Assembly: GCA_033220425.1 (NCBI GenBank)
Contig: CM065646.1
Span: forward strand, 3,479,501 to 3,543,500
Reading direction: 5' to 3'
DNA length: 64,000 nucleotides
From: Lepraria neglecta
Lineage: Eukaryota; Ascomycota; Lecanoromycetes; Lecanorales; Stereocaulaceae
In this document: positions 44,103-58,979 of the stretch, one piece after another
How the letters are laid out: every line of letters begins with the position of its first letter
Position numbering within the stretch: the stretch's first letter is position 1
Made by a program: the position numbers and the translations under genes
Notes under the pieces: model-generated
The model's database searches: none
The model's input: the letters and a program-made list of their open reading frames with translations, nothing else
What the model was told of the DNA's origin: nothing

Positions 44103-44566
44103 TGTTACGAACTATACGTACCGGTATTATATATAGATTGATTCTTAATAGGGATAGAGGTATAATAGAGTAAGAGTGTAAAGTAGGCTTCTAGTAATAC
44201 TAAGCGAGTCTAGTATATAATTAGATAATATATATTTAGTGCCTAGCCTAAGAGATCTATCGTATATAGTAAACAATTGAATAGCAAGTTAAGCACGATG
44301 CTCCAAGTAGTAAGTAGTGCTCCGCATATATAGATATACGAAATCCATGCCAAGCATTTCTGATCGCACTGCGCTTATTGCGCTCATTATCTATGATCGC
44401 TTTGATCGCACTAATCGCACTACGCTTATTACACTCCCTGCGCTCATCGCTTAACATACCAAGCTTTCAGGGTCCTATCCGAGTCGGATACTAATTCGTC
44501 GACTCGAGCCATGACGGGCGCTACGCTCCTTGAGCGCATCCCTGATTATATTTCCTGATCGTAATA
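44103..44566 (-). repeat. 5' LTR of element C
   Basis: A 464-bp LTR with the TG/CA-type ends shared with the LTRs of element A. The internal AAGCGCAGTGCG-type strings and the TATATATAGATATACG segment of this LTR group are present. The CCCTA following it may be a target duplication, but the partner cannot be found because the other end is missing. Confidence 0.75.
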
Positions 44567-46080
44567 CCCTACTATTAAGGGGTCTTATAGTTCTCTATAG
44601 AAGATTACTAGGACAAAAGAATAGGAGAAGGCTATAATCAACCAATTACGGATAGGCTTAAAGCCGGTCAAGGTCCTCGCCTCCCTACGTCTCGGCTTAG
44701 ACGAAGAGAATCCTCTCCTAACGCCTTCTAATATCTATAATATCAAGGTAAAAGCAAGGGCAGAAGTACTTAGCATATTAACTCCGGTCTAGGCTCTTCT
44801 AAGCCAATTATATTAGCGAGATAATTGGTTTATAAGGTTAGATAGCAATTAGATAACTAGCTAGCTAGAGCTTCTATTCTTTGCTAGGAAGTCGTCTACA
44901 AAGATCCTACAACTTAACTATAAGGTATTAATTCTAGACTATACCTACAAGACGAATCGCTACTAGATCCTATTAATAGTAATTACTAGAGTTACGGCTA
45001 TAAATATATTATACTATATAGCGTTCGTATTCATAAAGAACGAGAGGATAGCTAGCTTTCAATAGGTTCTTTAGTAGCTAAAAGAGCTCTATAAAGAGCT
45101 TAATATTCTATATCCTAACGTCCTATTTACTAACTGCGATTTCGAGCTAATATAGGCTTATATTCGAGTCTTCCCTATCGCTAACTATATCCTCTATATC
45201 TAGTATATCGATAATAACGTTAACAAGAACTATAACCTTTATTTTAATACTAAACAGGAATAGAATAACTTCTTTAGAGACTAGTACCGAGTAATATACG
45301 CCCCTTTAGAGACTAAGTTCGATTACTAGTAGGAGACTCTATAAGCCGCCTACTCTAACGATTATCTAGAGGTAATCTAGTATCTAGTAGAAAATCTTCT
45401 CTCTATAAAGAAGAGATTTATATCTACCTAGACTAATAAGCTATTAACATTTAATAACTATATAACTTCTCGCGGCGAGAGTAATAATAGGAGGCTAAAG
45501 GTATAGTTAAATAGCTACTCTATTAGTAAGTAAGCCTATCTAAATAATTATTTATAAGCTAATATAGTTATAGATAATCTTAAGTATATTGTTAATAGTA
45601 TTAATATTCTCCTCTCCAACGAGCGTTTAAATTATAAGCTCGATATTAACGCCGCAAAGATAAAGCTTAGATGAGACCTACGGATAGCTATCTTTCGAGA
45701 GCTTTGGCGGAAGGTCACGCTATTTGCGCTGAGATCGATTCTACCTTAATACCTAAAGGTTACGTAGTAGTAGATGAAGCCCTATACTAATACTTTTATA
45801 AGATTAATAGGGTAGCTATATTCTTATAAGATAGAGATACGAATAAAGAAAGTCGGCGGTAGGGCGATAAAGATTGAAGATATACACCTTTATTAGCGAT
45901 TTGAGAAGCTAGGATAACCTCCTCCTCCTCTACTAGCAAGCTTTCCACCAGCAAGCCCTCCTCCTCCCTCCGCCCCCTACCTCTCTACTAAGTTAGATAC
46001 CTCCGAAGAAGAGCGAGTCGCTGAGGAAGAGGTAGAAGGATATCTCCGTATTAATAAGCTAGCTATTATTAGACCTAAAG
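44567..46080 (+). mobile_element. MULE DNA transposon, left part with transposase
   Basis: The plus frame reads RIGLKPVKVLASLRLGLDEE, NPLLTPSNIYNIKVKARAE, then the MULE transposase core: LILDYTYKTNRY (first Asp), YYIAFVFIKNERIASFQ, LYKELNILYPNVLFTNCDFE (second Asp), YILYI and NKNYNLYFNTKQE, then YRVIYAPLETKFDY, LLSIKKRFI and YITSRGESNNRRLKV (Glu region). The tail is Pro-rich (PPPPLLASFPPASPPPP) followed by NKLAIIRP. It carries many TAG/TAA codons of the RIP type. The reading is cut at 46080 by element B and resumes at 59448, so the gene is complete at its 3' end. The transposon's own inverted ends were not identified. Confidence 0.75.
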
Positions 46081-46545
46081 TGTTACGAACCACGTTGCGT
46101 ACTGTATATATAGATTGATTCTCAATAGGGATGGAGGTACAATAGAGTAAGAGTATAAAGTAGGCTTCAAGTGATACTAAGCGGGTCTGGTATATAATTA
46201 GATAATATATATTCAGTACTTAGCCTAAGAGATCTATCGTATATAGTAGATAGTAGATATAAACCAAAGTTAAGCACAATACTCCAAGTGGTAAGTAGTA
46301 CTCCGTATATATAGATATACGAAAGTCCGCCAAGCCCTCTTTGAGCGTACTAATCGCACTACGCTTATTACGCTCATTATTCTTAAGCGTACTAAGTATA
46401 CTACGCTCATACCGCTTATCGCTTAGTATGCCAAGCCTTAGGGTCTTATCCGAGTCGGACACTAATTCGTTCGACTTAGTACCAAGCCCGTTCGATAACG
46501 TTCGACAACTATACGTTCAGGATAGCATAGTTATAGCTTATAATA
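46081..46545 (-). repeat. 3' LTR of element B
   Basis: A 465-bp LTR matching 58980-59447 along its whole length, including the TATATATAGATATACG segment and the GTTCGACAACTAT-type segment at the outer end. Differences from its partner are mostly transitions, as RIP gives. Confidence 0.85.
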
Positions 46546-49500
46546 TTAGCTCCCTCTCCTAGATTTCTCGTCTCGAGAAACTATCTATCCTTTATATTAC
46601 CCCGTCGTACTAAATATTTAAAAGAGCAAGCTATCCGTCGAAAGGAGTTAGCTAGCGAGCTATCCAAGTTCGTAATACGGCCGTATTCCCGATGCGTTAG
46701 CAGCGGTAAGTAGTACCGGGTAGGTACTAAATCTGATTAATATTCTAACTACGTAGACGGTAGTAGGAAATACGACCTTGTAGTATCGGTCCTTAAGATA
46801 TATTATATCGAAAAGTAACGTAATAAAGTATAGTAAGAGCTATCCGATACTCTAGCCAAAGTAGGTCATTTATAAAAATAATTTAAGTTACTCGAGAAAG
46901 AGAAGAAGAAGATAGTAGACCGAGAGGTATAGAATATCGCTGACTTAGAGGAAGAGTAAAGGTCCTTCTATACTACCCCTAGGGGTCTAATATTTAACGT
47001 CTCGTCCGAGCGATTCGATCTCCCCGACGGGCTAGAAGCCCCTGAGAACTTCGACTAGTCTTCTCTTATCTCTAATAGAACTCTTATAGATATTCCCTAT
47101 AGTTCCCCGCGAGATTCTTAAGAGGTTTCTAGGTACTTTCTATTTTATTATACCCCTTCTATTTAACTAGATAGAACTAATTTCTTCTATCTAGGATCCT
47201 TATAACCTTGTACTCTATTTCTTCTTTAATATTATAATAGAATATCTCTTATAGCGGTATACTAGAATCCGCTAGCTCTAAGAGTAAGACGTAGAATACC
47301 GGATATACCTTGGCGTTAGGTAGTAGTTAGAGTTTATAGTTAACCGGTCCCTTTACTCGTTTAATTAAGAATAGTCCGACCTTAATATAATCTAGTTTCT
47401 TACTTAGTCTCGTCGTTCTTATATATTTTATTAGGAGGTATACTTTATCCCCCTCTTTTAGCTAAGGAATATTCTTTCTCTTTTTATTAACCTATTCCTT
47501 TAACTTACTATTTAAGCTTTTAATAGATCTTTATATATCTTTATATAAATCCCTTAGTTCTTTAGCCTTTACTAAGGCTTTTTCTATATTAGATCCTTTC
47601 CTTAGATCTAGAAATATATTTATATTTTTTCTATAATTGGCAAAGAATAGTATTAGTCCCGTCGTGTCTAACCTCTTATTATTATATACTAGTTATACTA
47701 TTAGAAGTAGTAAAACCTAGTTATCCTACTTCTAGTTCATGTAATATCTTAAGTATACTTCTATTATTTAGTTTATATATTCTATCTAACTATTAGTCTA
47801 TAGATAATATACTATCGATATCCGGAGTTTCGTTCCAATCGCTACTATTAGTATCCTCTAGTAGTTAGATATAAATAACTTATCTCTATCGGATATTATC
47901 GACTTCGGTATACTATAATCTCTTATTAGTTTATCGAGTAATATAAAGGCTAACTAATCCGCCTTATAGGTCTCTTTGAATAGTATTATAATTATATACT
48001 TCGTTAGTTTATCTATAATAACTATAATTAAGTTAAAGGTATCTTATATAGCCGGGTCCTTCGATAGTAGTAGCTTGACTATAAAGTCTATTATAATATT
48101 ATTCTATAGTAACTCTAGTATAGGTATAAACTATATCTATCTATACTTAGCGTATTATACTACCTTATTCTACTAGTACTCGATATATTCTTTAATATAC
48201 TACTTAACGTGTACTCGAAGCTTCGGCGCCGCGTATCCCCGCCCTAGGAGTTCTATCGTTTTAGATACTCTAGGGTAATCTTGTAAAGGGTCGTCGTGGT
48301 AATCCCTAATTACTTCTTTAACGTATATATTAGGTAAGTAGGTCTTATCCTAGTATTTAAGTAATACTAAACCCTACTAATTCTTCTTTAGGTTTATTAC
48401 GAATATATTATTATTATAGGCCTTTATAATCCTATTAGTTATATCGAGTCCTAATATATAAAGGGTCGTAGCTAATACCTAGTATAGTACTAACGATCCG
48501 TCCGCTTCTTCCTTTAGGATTAGTTATTCTATAATAGTCTTTTCTCCTATATAGTTCGATCGCCTACTAAGGGTATCTACTCGACTATTATCCTTTTCTA
48601 GGGTATAGGTTATCTTGAATTTATATTGACCTAATAGTTCTAACTATTAAACCTATCTTCTATTTAACTCCTTTATCGTTATAAAGTTAAGAAGGTTCTT
48701 ATAATCTATAAAGATAGTTAAGTCCGAGTAGCCTTCTATATATACTTACTAGTTTTATAATATATAAACTACGGTAAGTAGTTCCTTATTATATATATTA
48801 TAGTTCTATTCTACTACTAATATCTTCCTTGAATAGTAGGTAACTAGATACTACTTCTAGTCTTTTATTTAATATAGATATACTCTAATTATAAGATCCG
48901 AGGTATCTATCTCGATACGAGCCGATACGTTAGCCTAAAAGGTATAGAGTACTAGTAGATCTATATATACTCTCTTTAATATATCGAATAACTTCTATTA
49001 GTCTTTTCCCTATATAAACCCGATATCCTTTTTTATAATATCCGTTAGAGGTAGTACTTTCTTTAAGTAGCCCTCGATAAACTTTCTATTAAAGTTAGTA
49101 AATCCTAAGAAGCTTTATACTACTTTAATATCCTATAGTATAGGCTATTTAGCGATAGCCCTGATTTTTTCTAGGCTTATACTAATACCTTTCGTACTAA
49201 GTACGAATCCTAGAAATTCTACCGACTATTAATAAAATTTATACTTTTCTAATTTAAGGAGAAGTTTCGCTTGCGATAGGTATCCGAGGATATTCTATAT
49301 ATATAAAACGTATTCTTCCTTATTCTTAGAATAGATTAGTATATTATCGAGGTACGCTATCGTTATTTAATCTAAATATACTCGTATAATATTATTAATA
49401 AGTACTTAGTAGGTTACTAGTGCGTTAGTAAGTCTAAACGGTATTACTAAATACTCGTAGTAGCTATATCTTGTTCGGAAGGTAGTTTTCTATTCCTCGC

Positions 49501-52154
49501 CTTCCTTTATCCGAATTAAGTTATATACGCCTCTAAGATCCAGCTTAGTAAATATCTTTGCTTTACTAAGCCGATCCTATAGCTCCCCTATATTTAGTAA
49601 TAGATATCTATTCTTAATAGTAATATCGTTTAACTTTCGATAGTCGATATATAGTCTTAAGCTCCTATCCTTCTTTAGTATAAAGAGGATAGGATAACCT
49701 ACTAGTAATTTAGATTCCTGAATAAATCCCTTTTTAAGGTTTTCGTTAATATACCCGCGAAGTACTTTAAGTTCCTTTTCTAATAATACGTAAATAGGTC
49801 TAAATATCGGCTATTTACTAGGTTCGAGTTCAATCTTATAATCCTATAGCTAATACCTAGGTAATACTTCTATATTTGTCTCTTCCTCGAATAAGTATAC
49901 CTACTTACTATATTCCTGAGGGACGGAGGGTATATTAGTTCCTCCTTTAACTCTTACTTCTTTATCCCGCTAACCTTTACTAGTAATAGTAGAGTTAGAC
50001 TACCTTTTAGTACCGTCCTTATACGAAGTTAAGGTAATATATACCTCGACCGGTCTTCGGTTCGACTTCTTATCTACTATTATCCGCTATCGATATATAG
50101 GTTCGATTTTAGTAATATAACTAAATCTTCTAATTTCGAGTACTCCTCTTACCTAATTAATTTTTAGGTTATACTTCTTTAACTAAGGTATTCCTAAAAT
50201 TACGTAATAGATAGCTATCCTAATAATATTATAGATAATCTCCTTATAGTAGCGCTGAATTATAATAGGTAACGAAAGTATTTCTTCTTCTACCTTTCCT
50301 ATCGATAGTATTAACCCGTTAGCTATCTAAAGATTATACTACTATAACTTTTTTCGGGTTAGTAATCTAGTTAATTATACTAAGTCTCGCGAAATAAAGT
50401 TTCTAGTAGCTCTAGAATCTATTATCGCAACGGTCCGCTGTCCGTTAATAATTACCGGTATTTTCATATATATATTGTACTGCGCGGAACACAGATATTA
50501 TTTGGGGGTTAATATATTAATCTCCTTATAGCTACCTCTACTATAAGGGATTACTCTTTTCCCGCTTATAGGAGTAGGAACCCTACTTTTAACTTCGACT
50601 ATATATACTTCTCGTAGTTATTATATAGATAGGCGTACTATTCTACTAAATAGTACTCTCTTACGCTTAGGTTATAGTTTAATTCTTTAATAACCTTCTT
50701 TAACTATTCTTTATCGCGTCCTAGAAAGTATTAGTAAATCCTTTTTATCGCGAGGTACTATAGATATCCGTTCTCCTAATATTCGTAGTAATAGCTATAT
50801 CCGTAGGGTAGTATTCTTACTAGTCCCTTAGCAATATTCCTCGGCGTACTATACTATATATAGTGAAGCGATATATATTCTTCCTATAGTATACTCTTAT
50901 AATCTTAGTAATTCCGATCTATCCGATAGTCTAGCTATATATATTCCTTAGAGATTTCTTCTTCTTCCTTAGATATAGTAGTTTTAGGTATTATTCTCCT
51001 TGGTAGTTATACTTCTTTCTATTTAGCTTCTAATATACTAAGGGCTTCTTCCTACTCTAGATCTATTTTATTTTCTTCCTAATCCTACTTAGATTCTTCT
51101 TCTTAAGCCTTACTACCGTCTTTAGTATTTAGGTCTTCCTTATATTATTCCCTAATATATATATTAAATTTCCTTATAAAATTATTATCGCCGTTTTCGG
51201 ATTCTTTATTAAGTTCTTCTTATATTATCCTATTATACTAGGAACTAATATCTTCTTTAACTTTATCCTATACTAGTAGAATCTCCTTAGGCGTACCGTC
51301 TATATTATCCTAGGTCTATACTTTCTCTAGTATATTTAGCTACTATTAATATACTATATTTTTCGACTTGTAGTCTCTAGTAAAGTAGCCCGGTCTACTA
51401 TAGCTATAATATATAAGTGTTTTCTTTCTACCCCCTTACTATTCTTACCCCTAGCTAGCCCTCTAAAGGCCTGCTTTCCTTTCTTCTCTATAAAGTCTAG
51501 TTCTATAGGTATATATCTATAAGGGTTACGTTCCTTGTATCCTAGGCGATAGCTCTTCGATTTAGTAAAAAAGCTCGAGTATTCTATTCCGCCTACTCCT
51601 CCGTTATACCTCTTCTCTATAATCCTCTTAAATAGCTTATTATTAATTTCGATTACTTCCTTAATTAGTTTATCTAGGGTATTAATAATAATCCCTAATC
51701 TTATAAGTTTATCTTTAATATTATCCTTAAGACCTCTCCGATATATAGTTATTAATATATTATTATCCTAGTTAGTCTTTACTATATATTACTAAAATTA
51801 AGTCGAGTATTCTAATATAGATTTCTTCTAGGTTATATACTAGATAGTTTATATTACTATATTAACTTTATTTAACAGATCGAATATATAGTAGATTTCG
51901 AGTCTAAATATAGCTATACTCTCTATCTATTATTAATTTCGCTATCTTCGTTATTATCTTCTATATATTTCTTTAGGAATATATTAACCTACTTTTAGGC
52001 TCTTCTACGTAAGTAAGTAATAGTAAAGGTAGGATATCGCTATATAGATATAAGGTCCCCCTAGAACTTTAGATATAATAATACCTAGGATAGCTATCCC
52101 TCGAGCTTATCTCTCTCTCTATAATATAAATCGGGCTAGGCTATCTTAATATAT

Positions 52155-52662
52155 TATTAGGATTAGGAAATATAATCAGGGATGCGCTCAAGGAGCGTAG
52201 CACCCGTTATAGTTCGAGTCGACGAATTAGCGTCCGACTCGGATAGACCCTAAAGGCTTGGCATGTTAAGCGATGAGCGCAGTGGTCGCAATAAGCGCAG
52301 TGCGATTAGTACGATCAGTGCGATCAAGAAGGCTTGGTATGTTAAGCGATGAGCGTAGTAGTCGCAATGAGCGCAGTGCGATTAGTACGATCAGTGCGAT
52401 TAGGAATGCTTGGCATGGATTTCGTATATCTATATATACGGAGTACTACTTACCACTTGGAGCATCGTGCTCAACTTGCTATTTAATTGTTTACTATATA
52501 CGATAGATCTCTTAGGCTAGGCACTAAATATATATTATCTAATTATATACCAGACCCGCTTAGTATCACTTAAAGCCTACTTTACCTTTTATATAGTAAC
52601 ACTGCTATCCCTATTAAGAATCAATCTATATACAATATATAGTACGCAACGTGTTCGTAATA
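52155..52662 (+). repeat. 5' LTR of element A
   Basis: A 508-bp LTR. It includes the repeated GCGCAGTGCGATTAGTACGA-type block twice, whereas the 3' copy has slightly shorter blocks, which accounts for the length difference of about 18 bp. Confidence 0.85.
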
Positions 52663-55600
52663 CTTTGAGTACCCTTAAGGATAAGTACTATACTAAGAGA
52701 CCCTAGGGCACCTACCCTAAGCTCCTCAGGAGGAGGAAGCGGATAATAACGCCTAACTATTAACGAAGGACTTAGCAGATATATCAAGATAGCCTAGCCC
52801 GACTTATACTATAGAGAGAGAGACAAGCTCGAGGGATAACTATCCTAGGTATTACTTTACTTGAAGTTCTAAGGAGACCTTATACCTATATAATAATATC
52901 CTACCTTCGCTATTACTTACTTACGTAGAAGAGCCTAAAAGTAGATTAATCTATTCCTAAAGAAGTATATAGAAGATAACAACGAAGACGGCGAAATAAA
53001 ACTATAGATAGAGAGTATAGCTATATTTAGACTCGAAATCTACCGTATATTCGGTCCGTCGAATAAAGTTAATATAGCGATACAAACTATCTAGTATATA
53101 ACCTAGAAGAAATCTATATTAGAGTACTCGACTTAATTTTAGTAATATATAGTAAAGACTAACTAGGATGATAATATATTAATAACTATATACCGGAGAG
53201 GTCTTAAGGATAATATCAAAGACAAGCTTATAAGGTTAGGGATTATTATTAATACCCTTAATAAACTAATTAAAGAAGTAATTGAAATTAACGATAAGCT
53301 ATTTGAAAGGACTATAGAAAAAAGGTATAACGGAGGAGTTAGCGGAATAGGACGCTTAAGCTTTTTTACTAAATCGAAGAGCTATCGCCTAGGATATAAA
53401 GAACGCGACCCTTATAGACTAGTGCTAATAGAACTAGATTTCACAGAGAAGAAAGGTAAATAGGCCTTTAGAGGGCTAGCTAGGGGCAAGAAGCAGCAAG
53501 GGGGCAGAAAGAAAACACTCACGTGTTATAGCTATAGCAAACCGGGCTACTTCGCTAGAGACTACAAGTCGAAAAACATAGTATATCGACAGTAGCTAAA
53601 CGTACTAGAAAAGGTACGAGACCAGGATAGTAATTCTAGTAGAATCTTACCAATATAGGACGAAGTCTACGGTTAGTAACTAGACGGGGAATCTAACTTA
53701 GGAGACGAGGAGTTCTCCGACGATAGCTTCACGAATAAAGCCAATACTTGGATAGGAAAGCTACACGTTGGGGATAGTAGTAATACTTAGGGAAAATAGC
53801 CCGAGTAGGATTAGGATAAGGAAGAATCGGAATAGGAGGTTATAATCAAAAGGAAGGAACTACCGATAATACCCGAACCTAGATCTACTATATCTAAGGA
53901 GAGAAAGGAATACTTAGAGGAAGAAAGACTAAAAGGATTCTAGAACGATTTTAGTATCTTAGACTTCAGGTATAACTACTATTACCCTGAATATAAGGAA
54001 GTCTACTAGAGATAGTATATAGAAAATAGTTACGACTATTATAGAATTAACCGCAGAAAGGAACTGGGAGTTCTAACAAAATTATCCTATAGTAATTATT
54101 AGTACTATAAGTGCAAGGACGATAGATACCCTTAGTACTTGGCAAGAAAATAATAACTAAGCTACTTTCTACGCAAGAGAGACGAGGAAGAGATATACTA
54201 CCGAAACCAAATAAGACGTTAGAGTCCGGAAGCAAACTAATATCACCTATAGTAATAGTATATATATTTATATAACGACTACAAGAAACACAAGTTCGAG
54301 AAATAACTTATAGGATTCCTCCCTATATAGGGAAAAGAGTAATCCCTCGTGGCAGGGGTAGCCATAAGGAGATTAATATATTAAACCCTAAATAACATCT
54401 ATATTCCGCGCAATACGATATATATATAAAGATACTAGTAATTATTAACGGACAGCGGACCGTTGCGATAATAGACTCTAGAGCTACTAGAAACTTTATC
54501 TTACGAGATCTGGTACGAATAACTAGAATACTAACTCGGAAGAAGTTATAGTAGTATAACCTTTAGATAGCTAACGGGTTAATACTATTAACAGGAAAGG
54601 TAGACGAAGAGATACTTTCGTTACCTATTATAATTTAGTACTACTATAAGGAGATTACCTTTAATATTATTAGAATAGCTACCTATTATATAATTTTAGG
54701 AATACCTTAGTTAAAGAAGTATAACCTAATAATTAATTAGGCTCGAGGAGTACTCAAGATAGATCAATCCGGCAATATCACCATGATTATACCTATATAT
54801 TAGCAGCGTTTAATAGTAGATAAGAAGTCGAACCGAAGACCGGTCGAGGTATATTTTACCTTAGCTTCGTATAAGGACGGTACTAAAAGGTAGTCCGACT
54901 CTATAGTTACTAGTAAAGGTCAGCGGGACAATAAAGTAAGAGTTAGGGGAGGAACTAATATACTCTCTATCCCTCGGGAATATAGTAAGTAGGTGTATTT
55001 ATTCGAGAAAGAGACGAATATAGAAGTATTACCTAGGTACTAGCTATAGGATTATAAGATCGAACTCGAACCTAGTAAACAGCCGATATTTAGACCTATT
55101 TACGTATTATTAGAGAAGGAACTTAAAGTACTTCGCGGGTATATTAACGAGAACCTTAAAAAGGGATTTATTCAGGAATCCAAATTACTAGCAGGTTATC
55201 CTATCCTCTTTATACTAAAGAAGGATAGAAGCTTAAGACTATATATCAACTATCGGAAGTTAAACGACATTACTATCAAGAATAGATATCTATTACTAAA
55301 TATAGGAGAGCTATAGGATCGGCTTAGGAAAGCAAAGATATTTACTAAACTGGATCTTAGAGGCGTATATAACCTAATTCGGATAAAAGAGGGCGAGGAA
55401 TAGAAAACTACCTTCTAAACGAGATATAGCTACTACGAGTATCTAGTAATACCGTTTAGACTTACTAACGCACCAGTAATCTGCTAAGTACTTATTAATA
55501 ATATTATATAAGTATACTTAGATCGAATAGCGATAGCGTACCTCGACGATATACTAATTTATTCTGAGAATAAGGAAGAGTATATTTTATATATATAGGA

Positions 55601-58371
55601 TATCCTTAGATACCTATCGCAAGCGAAACTTCTCCTTAAACTAGAAAAGTACGAATTTCATCGACAGTCGGTAGAGTTTCTAGGATTTATAGTTAGTATA
55701 GAAGGTATTAGTATAAGCCTAGAGAAGATCAAGGCTATAGCGGAATAGCCTATACTACAGGACGTCAAAGTAGTACAAAGCTTCTTAGGATTTACTAATT
55801 TTAATAGGAAATTTATCGAGGGCTACTTAAAGAAAGTACTACTACTAACGGATATTATAAAGAAGGATATCGGATTTATATAGGGGAGAGACTAATAGGA
55901 ATCATTCGATATATTAAAGAAAGTATATACGGATCTACTAGTACTCTATACCTTTTAGACAAACGAGCCAGCTCGTATTAAAATAGATATATTAGATCTT
56001 GTAATCGGAGTATACCTATATCAAATAAAAGACTAAAAGTAGTATCTAGTTATCTACTATTCAAGGAAGATATTAGTAGCCGAATAGAACTACGATATAT
56101 ATAATAAGGAGCTACTTGCCGTAGTATATATATTATAGAACTAGCGAGTATACGTAGAAAGCTACTCGGACCTAACTATCTTTACGGATTATAAGAATCT
56201 TCTTAACTTTATAATAATAAAGGAGTTAAATAGAAGATAAGTTCGATAGTTAGAACTATTAGGTTAATATAAGTTCAAGATAACCTATACCCCAGGAAAA
56301 GATAATAGTCGAGTAGATACCCTTAGCAGGCGATTAGACTATATAGAAGAAAAGAACGTCACGGAACGACTAATCCTAAAGAGAGAAGCAGACGGATTAC
56401 TAGTACTATACTAGGTATTAGCAGCGACCCTTTATATAACGGGACCTAATATAACTAATAGGATTATAAAGGCCTACGAAGATAATACATTCGCAATAAC
56501 CCTAAAGAAGGATTAGCTAGATACTATATTACTTAAATACTAGGAGAGGACTTATCTACCTGAATAATATACCGAAGAGGTAATTAGGGATCACTACGAC
56601 GACCCTTTATAAGGTTACCCTAGAGTATCCAAGACGATAGAACTCCTAGGACGAGAATACGCGGCACCGAAGCTTCGGGCACGCGTCGAATAGTATATCA
56701 AAGAATATATATAGTGCTAGTAGAACAAGGCGGTACGATATACCAAGTATAGACAAATATAATTTACTCCTATACTAGAGTCACTATAGGACAATATCAT
56801 AATAGACTTTATAGTCAAACTACTACCTTCGAAAGATCCAGCTATATAGGATACCTTCGACTCGATTATAGTTATTATAGATAAACTTATAAAATATATA
56901 ATTATAATACCTTTCAAGGAGATATATAAGGTAGACCAGTTAGTCTTTATACTACTCGACAAGCTAATAAGGGATTATAGTATACTAAAGTCGATAATAT
57001 CCGATAGAGACAAGCTATTTACTTCTAACTACTAGAGAACGCTAATAGTAGTAATTAGAACTAAACTTCGGATATTAATAGTATATTACCTATAGACTAA
57101 TAGATAGATAGAACGTGCAAATTAAATAATAGAAGTATACCTAAGATATTATATAAACTAGAAGTAGGATAACTAGGTTTCACTACTTCTAATAGTATAA
57201 CTAGCGTATAATAACAAGCGGTTAGATATAACTGGACTAACCCTATTCTTTACTAACTATAGAAAGAATATAAATATATTTCTATAACTAAGGGAGGGAC
57301 CTAATATAGAAAGAGCCTTAGTTAAGGTAGAAGAGCTAAAGAATTTATATAAGGATATATAAAGGTCTATTAAGAGCTCTAATAAGAAGTTAAAGGAATA
57401 GATTAATAAGAAAAGAAAGAATATTCCTTAGCTAAAAGAGGGGGATAAAGTATACCTCCTAATAAAAAATATAAGGATAATAAGACTAAGTAAGAAACTG
57501 GATTATATCAAGGTCGGACTATTCTTAATCAAACGGTTAAAAGGACCAGTTAACTATAAACTCTAACTACTACCTAACGCCAAGGTATATCCGGTATTCT
57601 ATATCTTACTCTTAGAGCTAGCGGACTCTAATATACCTCTCTAAGAAATATTTTACTATAATATTAAGGAAGAAATAGAGTTCGAGGTTAAGAGGATTCT
57701 AAATCAGGTTAATTAGAAATATCTAGTTAAATAGAAAGGGTACAATAATACCGAAAACACCTGGGAACCTCTTAGGAACCTCCGGAACTGCCAGGACCTT
57801 CTATAGGAGTTCCGGGAATAATCGGGAAGGAGGACCAATCAGTTCCGGCTAGGAAGCCAAATTATTCGGACGAGACGTTAAATATCTAGTCGTTAGGAAT
57901 ACTTAGGATAGACCGCTAGTCTTCTTCTAACTCCTTAATATTCTATATCTCTCAGTCTATAATCTTCCGCTTTTTATCTTCGAGTTATTTATACTATATC
58001 TAAAGGCGTATTAGTATAGCCTAAAGACGTATAGACTCTTTCGTATTACGAGCCAACTCTTCGCGTATATTTTTTAACTGTAACTACGCCTCCTTTCGTT
58101 CCGTCTTGATACGATATATTTTAAGGGGCGATACTACAAGGTTATATTTCCTACCGCTGCCTATATAGTTAGAACACCTGTCGGACCCTGTACCTATCAA
58201 GTACTGCTTACCGCTGGCAACATATCGGGAACACGGCCGTATCACGACTTCGGTTAGCTTACTGGCCAACACCGTTCGGCGGACGGTCGGTTTATCTGAA
58301 CGTTTAGTATATTGGGGTAGTATAAAGGATAGATGGTTTCTCAGGACGAGAAATCTGGGAGAGGGAGCTAA

Positions 58372-58861
58372 TGTTAGGATCAGGAAACATGATCAGGGAT
58401 ACGCTCAAGGAGCGTAGCACCCGTTATAGTTCGAGTCGACGAATTAGCGTCCGACTCGGACAGACCCTGAAGGCTTGGCATATTAAGCGATGAGCGCAGT
58501 GCGATCAGTGCGATCAGTACGATCAAGAAGGCTTGGCATGTTAAGCGATAAGCGCAGTGGTCGCAATGAGCGCAGTGCGATCAGTGCGATCAGTGCGATC
58601 AGGAATGCTTGGCATGGATTTCGTATGTCTATATATACGGAGCACTGCTCACCACTTGGAGCATCGTGCTCAACTTGCTATTCAATTGTTTACTACATGC
58701 GATAGATCTCTTAGGCTAGGCACTGAATATATATCATCTAATTATATACTAGACCCGCTTAGCATCACTTAAAGCCTGCTTCACCTCTTGTGTGGTAACA
58801 CCGCCATCCCTATTGAGAATCAATCCATATACGATACACAGCACGCAACGTGTTCGTAACA
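58372..58861 (+). repeat. 3' LTR of element A
   Basis: A 490-bp LTR, partner of 52155-52662, less mutated than the 5' copy (more GC). It contains short tandem GTGCGATCA units near 58500-58600 and ends in the TG/CA-type terminus directly before TATAT. Confidence 0.85.
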
Positions 58862-58979
58862 TATATCTACTAAGTCCTTCGTTAATAGTTAGGCGTTATT
58901 ATCTACTTCCTCCTAAGGAGCTTAGGGTAGGTACCCTAGGGTCTCTTAGTATAGTACTTATCCTTAAGGGTACTTAAAG

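Larger units (their letters stand above)
41972..44566 (-). mobile_element. Ty3/gypsy LTR retrotransposon C, partial
   Basis: This minus-strand fossil is related to elements A and B. It keeps the 5' LTR (44103-44566), the gag-like region with a zinc-knuckle-type segment, and the protease-like region, and ends near 41972; reverse transcriptase, integrase and the other LTR are absent. It is broken throughout by many stops and is heavily TA-enriched, so it is old and RIP-affected. The left boundary was placed where similarity to the corresponding part of element B (near 50250) begins. A 142-bp LTR-like insertion lies inside it. Confidence 0.75.
52155..58861 (+). mobile_element. Ty3/gypsy chromodomain retrotransposon A, full length
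   Basis: Full-length plus-strand element of about 6.7 kb with LTRs at 52155-52662 and 58372-58861 and target duplication TATAT (52150-52154 and 58862-58866). In order are gag with a zinc-knuckle-type segment near 53520, a protease-like region near 54450, reverse transcriptase at about 55.1-55.9 kb with the YLDD box near 55540, RNase H at about 55.9-56.3 kb, integrase at about 56.6-57.5 kb, and a C-terminal chromodomain near 57680-57800, which places it among the chromoviruses. A purine-rich tract precedes the 3' LTR. It looks structurally whole but is coding-dead, broken by dozens of stops, with RIP-type base composition. It is the youngest of the nested insertions. Confidence 0.9.
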